Origin: Branchiostoma floridae
Lineage: Eukaryota > Chordata > Leptocardii > Amphioxiformes > Branchiostomatidae
Assembly: GCF_000003815.2 (NCBI RefSeq)
Contig: NC_049983.1
Location: 21,311,918 to 21,375,917, forward strand
Reading direction: 5' to 3'
DNA: 64,000 nt
The position numbers and the translations under genes were made by a program. The notes under the pieces were generated by a model. That model worked only from the letters and a program-made list of their open reading frames with translations. It ran no database searches and was not told the origin of the DNA. Below, piece by piece: positions 39,609 to 49,082 of the stretch; position 1 is the stretch's first letter; every line of letters begins with the position of its first letter.

Positions 39609-39614
39609 TTTATT
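39609..39614 (-). terminator. Candidate poly(A) signal of the transposase gene
   Basis: AATAAA on the minus strand, about 490 bp after the transposase stop codon and the nearest match I found. Confidence 0.45.
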
Positions 39615-40102
39615 AAAATTGCAACAACACAAAATATATGTCAGACCCAACCATGTTGACAGTTTTATACTAGTAGTGTCGTTCAATAGTACAAATTCAA
39701 ACAGTCAAAAGGTACATTCACAATAATTACAATGCGTTACTTTCTTTCCGTGTTGGATCAGGTAATAAACACGTTCAGTAAATACCAATATGGCGATTTG
39801 TATATTACAAAGCCTCGATCGGCCTCACTTGTATGTTTGTATGACCCAAGTATTTATACATAGAAGAAGAACATGTGCGTATCAGTAAAATACAGTATGT
39901 ACAATAGTTTATACATCCCTATATACTAGTATCGTCAATAACCCAGCAGTGTGTATTTTCTAATGCTTATCAAGGAATGTGCTCATGTCCTTACTGCCTA
40001 ACAAGTCAACTTCTAATGTTGGCAATTCTAGATACATCATATTCACAAGTTTAAGATCTATATACACAATCTACATACAACAGTAGATGTCATTCACCCA
40101 TT

Positions 40103-43100
40103 CTATAGCAAAGTTTTTCTAGCAATTGGGCAGACAACGACAACTTTTTTCCCGTCCATTACAGTCTCTGCCCATGCAGATTTTCGATACAGTCTCTGCA
40201 CGGGTATGAACGAAGCCGGGCCGCCAACTTCGGTTGACTTCTCCCATACAGTAAACGGCTTCCCGTTTCCAATGTCAGACTTACAGGGAGATGTCCTATA
40301 CCAGCGAACTACTGCAAACACATGGCATTTCACCTCCCCACCGATTTCCACAGAGTGTGCATAAAAGTTCTGAATTACACCAGGCCTGTGTTCAGAGCTT
40401 GAATCAATGTTTCCGTTTTCACCCAACCACGCAGCCATGACGTACGCTGCTCTACTTGACCTAGCTGCTATCCTAGAGCCAAACAGTTCCTGCCCAACTT
40501 GACAAGTTCCGTACTTTCTAACAACTGTTGCCAGGTTTGAGGCATTTATTTCCTTGTTAGGGTACATCTCATTATACGTATTATGCAGGAACTCTTTGTC
40601 ATCTGGCGACAGTGCATTTCTAGTAAACACGGGCGGGAGTTTGATTGTCTGTTCGTCAGCTGACCAATCAAAGTTTGAGATATAGCGGGAGGCACACATT
40701 TTCAACAACATTCTTTCTTTTTCACTTGGCACATCAGCTACTTTGTCTTTTGGACTAAATCTTTCAAATATAGGACCAAAGACGTCACTTAGGTAGCTAG
40801 GTAAAGGGAGATTATGTGCAAAATCACTAATGAGGAATTTCCTCATTATTTGGAGTTCAACTTCCCTGTTGTTTGTGGTCTCTGAACCCAACAGGCCATT
40901 GTACCTCTCAAAGCTGAACAGCCAAAAACCATGCATAGGGCCATAATCAAGAATACAGTCTTTCAAATGGCAATGTAGATGCATATTGGGTGTGATGGAC
41001 AGTTCGCCAAACAGCCTTTCCACCTTTTTCCCAAACATTACAAAAGCCGAATCTGCCCAGTCTATGTCGGCGCGACTAACCGCGGGTTTGCACAGACGCT
41101 GACAAGTCAAGACAAACATTTGCCAACATTGGTAATGTTCTTGTGGCAACAAGTCGTGCAAACAATACATACTATAATACAGTGTCCAATTCTTCCACTC
41201 GTCAGCAGTGAAAGACCCATAATTTGAGGTAATTCTGGTTGGAAGACGCCCAATTCCGCTTGGAAGATTTATTGTTCCTATGCGTTTCTCTAATTTGTTG
41301 AGCTTAGTTTTAGTCAGAATTTCACGGTCTATCCAAAGCTTGAACATTCTCTTAGCCGTTCCAAGAAAAAGGTTGTGCATAGGATCCAAGATACAGAATC
41401 GAACACTTTGGTAGTACTCAAGATCCATTAATGGTGTGTAGCGTGTACCGAAAGACTTTTCAAGCTCTTTCCTCCTAGTCACATTACAGCAGCTCTGTAC
41501 TTGTAATCCTTCTCTCCTGTGCTGCGCGTCGCTTCGCAAATGCCAACTGGCTTTGTCGAATCCAGAATAGTTTGTTTTCTTACCAACCTTCTCAAATTTC
41601 TTCTTACATTTAGAACAACCAATTTTTGCTGCGTGCCCTAGAAAACCGCACAGTTTTCTAGCAGCCGGAATATCAGCAGCGCAGCAAAGGAGAGCAGCTC
41701 GAAACTTCAGAGGAAACTTGGGGGACATATACGACGTGAAATGAACTCCCTGCCACAGAAACTGTAGTTCTGTTACAATAGGTTGAAGGAAATGTGTCAG
41801 ACATTTTGGTTCGCTTTTTAGCGCTGGCATTATCCCAACCAATATGACGTTTTCAACTTTAAACCTTTCTTTCCGTGGCAGATTCATAACCGTCATATAT
41901 ATCGCCCCAACAGAATAGTCGTTCCTGCGCTTGAATGGTTGGAACCAGTCTAGATTTAGCATCAAGCCGTAATTCCTCGGCGCTGACAGAAAGTCTTTCC
42001 CATTCCATTCTTGGAAATCACGCCAAACCTGTCCATCAAACACATCTCCTAGTAATTCCTGATCTGACATGTCTCTATCCCTCCATAGCTCACATTTCTC
42101 CTCAAATCCTTTCCTTTTTACAAATGACTCAAGTGTTTCTATCACACTCTTCATACAGTATACCTTGAAAGGATAGTACTTCCTTACACCAGAAACAGAA
42201 GTTATGACTTGCCTAGATAACAATGTATTGCATCTAACACTTCGGTTTCGTACCATTCTTACATTATCACACCGTCTTGGTTTCTCTGTCCCATTGACGG
42301 TTTCACTTAACTTGTCGATATCAAACAGTTTGCAACATTTCGGGTCAGGACACACACAGTACTTTGTAAAGTTATCCCTGTTCAGTCCCAAGACTTTCCA
42401 TGTCATGTAGAGGGAGGACAGCCCGCCTAGATAGTTAGGATTTATTCCTAGCTTGTCAAGCCAGGGGCACAGAAAAGTGATAAGATGCTGTAAACCATTA
42501 TCACTGACATGGTTGTGAGCTTGCCATAACAACAGAAAAGTAAGCAGCCATGTTACCAAGGTAACGATAGGATCATCCCTGGAGGTCTTTGTCGGGCGTT
42601 CACAGCTGTCAGCAAGGGCGGATGCGTGGAGGTTCTTCAGAAGCTGGTCTTCCAACTCCTGACCCTCCCAAATCTCCTCCCCGTGCTCATCACCGCTGTC
42701 CAAGCTTTCTTCCCACGAGCTCTCATCGGTTGAGTTGTCTTCAGATGAGCTAGCTTCCTAAAAGGCGACATCGCAAATGTTTAAGAACACTTTTCTAACT
42801 TTTCTTTCTACGGAAAGCGCTATGTACTTTTTACTCATAAATACTAAATCTGCTTTAATATAATAGAACATGATTCTGTTATACCGTCTGTATCTATATA
42901 GCCCGTCTAACTGCCCGTGGCGTACACGCCCGTTGGCGTAAAACAGCACCTTTTACCGGTACAAGTACTGTCGCAAAAATCATAATCATCATTGATTTCA
43001 AAGGTACGATATAGTTGATATTAGTTCGTGGTATTTATAAGGCTGTATAGTCAAAAACATTCTATGGGTTGTGGTCAATATAGGTCATTTTGATAAATCT

Positions 43101-43736
43101 CAGATAAACAAGAAACAAATGTTTTCAACGCATACATACGAAATACTAGAAACTTGTAGCAAATCCACAGCATGAATATAATACTTACGGACTCATCGCT
43201 GGACGACACCGACTGTTGCGAACTGTTGCAAGGGCTCGCACCGACGACAGAACTTGACTGGTCACCTGGTAAAAGAGTGTTACGGCATGTATTAAATTTG
43301 CCAATCATCATAAATTGACTGAATGTTTACAGCCTTTAACAAAGTGAAAAGTACGATTGTTCAGATATTCGGTAACGTTCGACTATATTCAGTCACCGAC
43401 TAATGTATATATCATTACTGGGACCTGAAAAAATAGATTTTGACTTTGTAAACTTAATATTAAATTTCCCTTACCATTTGCGGTCGTTTCTGCGTCTGAA
43501 TCACTCTCAGCGCTACTGCTGCTCGAGTTCAGCAGCGGATCAGGCACGTTTACAGGGCTCCGGAACAGGGGCCGCGCGGGCCGTGTTTCGTCAGCCTTGG
43601 CCTGCTTCCACTGCCCCGTAGCCGCGTTGAAGTAGTCGTTCTTGTGTCGGAAATAGGTACGTGCAGGCTTATAAGCTTTGCAGTGGCCACAATACCTCTT
43701 CCGCTTGGAGCTAACCGGTGTAGCAGTGCCGTCCAT
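40103..43736 (-). CDS. tnp2-family (CACTA/EnSpm) transposase, 997 aa, three exons
   Basis: This is the transposase expected to cut and join the element ends in the nucleus. Exons are 43475-43736, 43189-43265 and 40103-42757 (262, 77 and 2,655 nt), with donors GTAAGG and GTAAGT and acceptors TTACCAG and TTTTAG; all junctions keep frame. The N-terminus has a CGHC...TYFRH segment like the zinc-binding starts of animal tnp2 proteins. An acidic, serine-rich linker spans about residues 65-155. A cysteine cluster (CVCPDPKCC) lies near 247. The tnp2 core follows: LNLDWFQPF (Asp near 383), YSVGAIYMTVMNLP, CSKC (494/497), DPMHNLFLG (Asp 571, His 574), and HLKDCILDYGPMHGFW leading to FERYNGLLG (Glu 730). 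These acidic residues are the likely catalytic set, by inference. In exon 3 the frame is open from the splice acceptor, with no need for an internal start. The ATG at 43736 lies 5 nt after another TTTTACAG acceptor, hinting at an untranslated first exon. Confidence 0.92.
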
Positions 43737-44000
43737 ATTACCTGTAAAAGTGAAATAGGGACAGGTGTATAAGTTTTATGTATTAGTCACAGTGTCACAC
43801 AGTGGGAAAAAATGAAGCAAGTGGCGTCATTCAAAAGCCTTGGTTTACTAAAAGTAACAGGGCAAGGCATTCTAGACAAAATCGATATATTTCTTGATAT
43901 TCGCCCATCCTACTAATATAAAGATTCTCGTTTCAGTATTTTATACAGTGATGCCTATATGTTAAAGGCATATACGCGTACGGGCGATGCGGATAATGTA

Positions 44001-44100
44001 NNNNNNNNNNNNNNNNNNNNNNNNNNNNNNNNNNNNNNNNNNNNNNNNNNNNNNNNNNNNNNNNNNNNNNNNNNNNNNNNNNNNNNNNNNNNNNNNNNNN
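44001..44100. other. Assembly gap (100 N) between the CACTA genes
   Basis: 100 Ns within the divergent promoter region; untranslated first exons could be hidden here. Confidence 0.99.
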
Positions 44101-44530
44101 ACCTGGAGTACATGTCCAGCCCGTGCAACTTCTGTGAAAACTTCTACCGAATGCCACCAAAATGTTCATTGGCTGTGTGACTCGTTTTCGTACAATAGGA
44201 AACTGTTTAAAGACAACATTTCAAGTCTTTCTAAAAGAAGCAGGTGATGACTGTTGGGGGGCAATTTTGATGGAAATCGGTGCATTATATTTCAACGAAA
44301 TGTCCGCCAGGCAATCAGTATGTCTATACTTTGCAAAAAAACGTCTGACATTTCATGAATATCTTGAGTGAACTGTTGTGTTTGTTATTGTTTTGTGGTG
44401 GCATGGCAGGACGATCCCACGCCAGGTAACAATGACTGGTCTTGGCACCCACGCCGATTTACAAAAGGTGTGCCCGACAATTCACATATCATTGTGTCTA
44501 TCGGACATGTAAATTTTGATAAGAAATAAG

Positions 44531-44566
44531 CCAATCACATGCAGTTTCCTTATGACGATGGCCAAT
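44531..44566 (+). promoter_or_regulatory. Two CCAAT boxes in the shared promoter region of the CACTA genes
   Basis: CCAAT pentamers at 44531-44535 and 44562-44566, 31 bp apart and 107-142 bp before the accessory start codon. They sit between two divergent genes, so they may serve both. No clear TATA box is seen, and part of the region is hidden by Ns. Confidence 0.45.
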
Positions 44567-44672
44567 CATCGTTGATGATGCAAGTTTTGAATTTTTGAAC
44601 TGAACACCTAGCGTCATTCTAAGTCTGACGATTCTAGAGTGTGCAACGTTAACATTTTCACCGTTTTACAAA

Positions 44673-47314
44673 ATGTCCGCGATTTCTCGTACTGACAACC
44701 CCATGGAACGAGGAGACAGCGAGAACCTTGCCATCATCCTTCAGGATATGGTTAGGAAGTTTGAGTCTCAAACCACAGAACTGCAGGCACTGAAGGCACA
44801 GCTCCAGGAGCAGGAACGCCGGCAGGCTAATCAAGAACCGCCGCGGGACATCCGAGAGGACAGCCCGTCGCCAGGGCACGCTCGCCAACGCCGCAGGGTT
44901 CGGAGGAAATCCTCTATTCCATCCACTTGCAGGGTAGGTGATTTATTTTGAGTTTTGTCATTTTGGTCATATTTGTATCGTTTCCCGTATGGGGTGTAAC
45001 CCCAACCCCAAATGCCCGTTAGCCACGGGGCGTCACACGGGGCCATGTATGGCTCACACCCGAACAACTGAAAAAAGGGGTTCCCCAAAAGTGCCCGTAA
45101 AGTGCCGTTGAGTCTTTTTTTTCAATAATGTGACCGTAGCATTATTCAGGTAGTTGGTCAAACACATTTTAGCGCTTGTATCTGTATAATGCTGGCCACT
45201 TATGTAGATACCTAGCACGCATACTAGCAGGTTTTTAACAAGAAACGGACCGATGAAAACAGCTCCCCAGGCTAGCGTGCGAGCTTATTAGACCGCCAGC
45301 CATACACTTGTAGTAATTGACATATCAATGTCCCTTCTATCTTTCTAACTCAATTTCTCGATCACTAAAACAAAAGCAACAGCCAAATTAGACGTATTCC
45401 CCAATGACTGTTTGAAGGAATTTTCCCATGCGAGTGTTACAAACTTGCGCGCAAAGACAGCTAATACATTTGTTTAAAATGTTTTACAGGATGCCGTGCG
45501 CAAGGTGTACCGGGCGATGGAAGAAGGCGAAGGAGACTTTCAGGGCTTTCGGCTTACTGAACGGTATAGCAACTCCTATTTAATAAGACGTTTCTCTTGC
45601 CATGGCATTGTCAAGACATAATAATAGTACCAGATGTACCGTTTAACATGTTCACTATGTTTATATGACTCCCTTCCGTCAGTAATGACCATGAAAGAAA
45701 CCCTATGATAACATCCTGTTTGATAATTTGATAATCCTGAAACGAATTCCTCTAGTACTTGTAGATTGATAACATAATTTATTCATTTTTTGGCATAGTA
45801 TGGACTCAGCAGCCAACCAGCACATTGTGAAGATCTTGAGAGACGAGGTGATGAAAGAGCATGGAGGGCCTGAGAAGTGTCCTTTTTCATCAGCCGAACT
45901 GAAGGGTAAGTAAATTACACACCAAGTATGTAAGATTAATCGTTTGAAGAAGCAAGCTCTGATTTCTCCCTAAATATCTTTTTTTTAAACTGTAAATTCA
46001 GTGCAAGATGCAACTACGGTTATACTGCAGCAGGGTTGGAGCACTAAATCGCATGTATTGTGCAAATAGCACTGACTTTTAAATCTCTACGGCCAGTAAG
46101 CAGAAACTTCACGGTGTCAACGATACTTTTACTAATCTTAGTTTCTATGGCGTTACCTTAGAACCTATATTAACTATTCAAACACATTTGCATATGTGAC
46201 GACTAAGTCTTGTTGACTCAGGTAAAACCGGTTTTCCCAGTGACATCTCATGTATAGCAGTATTGGCCCTCAATGTAAATTCATGTCCGGAATTAATCTC
46301 CATATCTTATCCAGTTGTAGAAACCGATTTGCCTGCAAGTTTTAAGTTCATTTTCCTTCATTCTAGATGCTGCCAAGAGGTACTATAGATCCAAGAGGGA
46401 TGACCAGGTGCGGGCCCAGAAGGGGACGTATGCGGAGCACCGACACTCGGTCAAAAGAAACGGGAGGCAGCAACAGGTTAGTCTTATACACATGTAATGT
46501 CAAAGCGCAATACCTGTAGGATTAAAAGTTAACATATGAAGTCGTGATTCTGAAGTTTTGTGACTCGTTCTCCTCAACTTTTCAATCCAGGAAAATAACG
46601 CCCCAATGTTACTGAGAGCCGGTATTTCTTTATATCAAGGAAAAAAATACTTATAATATATGGGAGATTGTCTCTTGAAGCACGGCTCTTATCTATTGCA
46701 TTGTTTAATAGTATTTCACTCAATACCACAGGAATATATACCAATTTGTATGCATAACATTTTTATTATTCTTTCCATACCACAGGAATATATACCAATT
46801 TGTATGCATAACATTTTTATTATTCTTACACCAAAAAGCACATTTTAGCCATCGTATTGCAACCAAGTGACAATTGATAGTTAGCTATATAGTATATACT
46901 TCACCATGGAGAAATGTTTGACATCAGGCTCATATCTCATTTCAGAAACTGGCGAGACGACGAAAGGCGTACAACCTGGCACGGGACAGCTGGTCAGAGA
47001 AGTCTAGGAGACGGGCGGAGGAGACTCTCCACAAAGACTTCATGTCGTCGGAGTCTTCCGACAGTGAAGTGGAGGGGCCGAAAACCTTCAAGGTCAGAAA
47101 GCTGGCCTGGGAGTCAGGAAAGATGACCAAAATCAAGGAGTCGCTGGACGCTGTCGTGCCACTTCGGGGCTCTCCTCGAATCCCTTCTCGTGAGCTTTCG
47201 GACAGAAAAGTACCAGAGGGGACCCCGGAGTGGGCGATCAGCAAAAGGTATCAGAACGGCAGAGCACCAGCAACTGACGTTAGCGAGCTGAGACTGGAGT
47301 TGGATAGCGAGTAG
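44673..47314 (+). CDS. CACTA accessory protein, 306 aa, coiled-coil and basic, five exons
   Basis: Exons are 44673-44933, 45490-45563, 45799-45905, 46367-46476 and 46946-47314 (261, 74, 107, 110 and 369 nt). All have GT-AG borders, every junction keeps frame and the last ends at a TAG. Residues 14-50 form a Glu/Gln/Leu-rich probable coiled coil. A basic stretch RQRRRVRRK follows near 75-85. The middle holds VRKVYRAMEEGEG and KRYYRSKRDDQVRAQKGTYA, then a very basic run (KRNGRQQQKLARRRKA), an acidic SSESSDSE patch and the pattern VRKLAWESGKMTKIKESLD. No enzyme motif is visible. From position in the element and charge I infer a DNA-binding helper, like plant TnpA in role but not in visible sequence. 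The layout reminds me of vertebrate C14orf93-type proteins, from memory and untested. It is transcribed divergently from the transposase, 936 bp apart, across an assembly gap. Confidence 0.85.
46723..46827. repeat. 54-bp tandem duplication in accessory-gene intron 4
   Basis: A 51-bp block starting ATACCACAGGAATATATACC occurs twice, separated by TCC, with no mismatch. Confidence 0.93.
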
Positions 47315-47780
47315 GACGACAGACAATTAGGAGGAGATTTTGTTTGATAAGTTTAGTGTAGCAGTTTTTTTCTCAAAGAGTTTTCAAAGTCAAGTTTGTA
47401 GCCACAGAATAGTCGTTTGCAACAACCAATTTGAGTAATTAATGTCAACATTTGTTTGTCCTTTATACTATGTAAACACAATTTACTACTAGTAATTACA
47501 GCCCCTGTGAGTTAGTGTTTTTTACATGTTCAACCGGTTTTTCCAGGTATGTTTACTTGTTTATTCTACCAGTTAATCAACCCTTGTAAAACTGAAGAAG
47601 AGTAATTAATGTCACCCGAACCGCCTGTAAGTCGGAAATATCTCATTGTTATCGAATTCAATATCGTTTTTTGACATTCATAAATGAGCTATGTTTTTAA
47701 TCGGTTTAAGATAATCTGATACAACAACATGCTGGTTTTCAATGTGATTGCCTTGACTGTATATGGAACTCTGAGAATAG

Positions 47781-47786
47781 AATAAA
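47781..47786 (+). terminator. Candidate poly(A) signal of the accessory gene
   Basis: AATAAA 467 bp after the accessory stop codon, followed within 35 bp by a GT-rich stretch (TTGTGGACTGTTTGT), as expected downstream of a cleavage site. Confidence 0.55.
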
Positions 47787-47919
47787 AAGAATGTTGACTT
47801 GATATTGTGGACTGTTTGTCAATATTTCAGGTTAAGTCGATAGCATTCTTACATTGATGTATGCCTGCTGCAGCATACACGGTTACACGGCATATAATAC
47901 TATTCAACACACAATATTT

Positions 47920-48397
47920 AAGGAGCATTACGATTCTTAAAAGCAGCTTAAATAAAATATTTAAGACTATATTAAAATACTTAAAACCTACTTAAACCAG
48001 ACGTAAGGCAAAAAAATATACGATTTAAGATACATTTACGGTGCTTAAACAATGTTTAAACATTTGGATTTAAGCTTAGTTTAAAGTACTTAAAAGTTGC
48101 TTAAATGTGTGCCACTACGTGCTCTTTACGGACTATTTAAGTCGACGTATGACACTCAATTTAAGCAGCATTTACGGTGCTTAAACGCTGTGTAAACGTA
48201 CGAATTTAAGCATAGTTTACGATACTTAAAAGTTGCTTAAATGTGTGCCACAACGTGTCCTTTACGGACGCACGTAATCATAGCTTAAATATAATATTTC
48301 CGAATGCGTAAACATGACGTAATGTAACTTAAAGAATGCCAATACGGTACCCTTAAGCACACTTTAAGAGTGCTTAAAGAGCAGTTTTCATGCAGTG
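47920..48397. repeat. Right subterminal repeat region with a 136-bp direct duplication
   Basis: The TTTAAG/CTTAAA motif class of the left end recurs here. A block of about 100 bp starting CATTTACGGTGCTTAAAC at 48033 is repeated at 48169 (136-bp period) with moderate divergence; both copies end in a TGTGCCAC..ACGTG...TTTACGGAC segment. Confidence 0.75.
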
Positions 48398-48400
48398 AAG
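48398..48400. repeat. Target-site duplication AAG, right
   Basis: Immediately outside the right CAGTG terminus; pairs with 35810-35812. Confidence 0.85.
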
Positions 48401-48502
48401 TCTGTGAATTATTTGTTATCTGTAATGATAAGTTCACGTTACAGACGTCACAGTGAAAACCGTGAACATAAAAGTACAGTGAAAAAATCAGGAATCGCAG
48501 TA
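48401..48502. mobile_element. Right half of the older MITE split by the CACTA insertion
   Basis: Ends, read inward on the minus strand, TACTGCGATTCC, with internal TTCACGG motifs. It pairs with 35704-35812 as an inverted-repeat element. Confidence 0.6.
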
Positions 48503-48894
48503 TACCAAACATGTAAGCAAATGATTCCTCCTTGCATATACTGCACTGCATTTTCTTGAGTTCTAAAAGCCAAGTAGGCTACATGTAATCACCATCATGG
48601 CTTTATGATCAATCAGCCTACTTCACTAGACTGAAGATGATATTGTGATAAAAAGCTTGTGGGCAATCTTATCGTATAACCTGTCCGCATAATGGCCCCA
48701 ACTACAGCACTTACACTCCTTAGGACTACATTGGAAGTTATTAGGAGCAACCATTATGGTTACTAATGCATGGAGAAGTCATGAATAGTTTATACAACAG
48801 TGGTAACCAATTCCCAGAAATGGCTTCCATCTAATCTCCAAGCAGATCCTACGGTGCCTAGCCGGCTAAGGGAGTCAAACGGGCACCGGAGTGT

Positions 48895-49082
48895 GGGGAG
48901 TTTGATACTATACATAACGCACCGTGGATCTGGTTCGAGATGGGGAGTTTGATACTATACATAACGCACCGTGGATCTGGTTCGAGATGGGGAGTTTGAT
49001 ACTATACATAACGCACCGTGGATCTGGTTCGAGATGGGGAGTTTGATACTATACATAACGCACCGTGGATCTGGTTCGAGAT
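48895..49082. repeat. Perfect 4 x 47-bp tandem repeat
   Basis: Four identical 47-bp units, each starting GGGGAGTTTGATACTATAC and ending GGTTCGAGAT. I found no difference between copies. No spacer-repeat structure, so not CRISPR. The ORF running through it is a by-product. Confidence 0.95.

Larger units (their letters stand above)
35813..48397. mobile_element. Autonomous CACTA (EnSpm/CMC) DNA transposon, complete, with two genes
   Basis: The left end begins CACTGCACC and the right end, read inward on the minus strand, begins CACTGCATG. Both then share a TTTAAGCAnnCTTAAnGTG block about 20 bp further in. The element is flanked by identical AAG triplets at 35810-35812 and 48398-48400, the 3-bp target duplication expected for CACTA elements; CACTG rather than CACTA termini are usual in animals. 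Inside are a tnp2-family transposase (minus) and a divergent accessory gene (plus), both apparently intact. Subterminal TTTAAG/CTTAAA motif arrays occupy roughly 35830-36200 and 47920-48397, and an 892-bp tandem array lies at 36700-39230. A 100-N gap at 44001-44100 means the true length is uncertain. The element belongs to the CMC superfamily with high confidence; the exact family is not assigned. Confidence 0.93.

Noticed and set aside
43933-44247. ORFs crossing the N gap
   Set aside because: They are translations of 100 Ns and carry no information.
48895-49082. CRISPR-like regular repeat
   Set aside because: Units are contiguous with no spacers, and the genome is an animal's.
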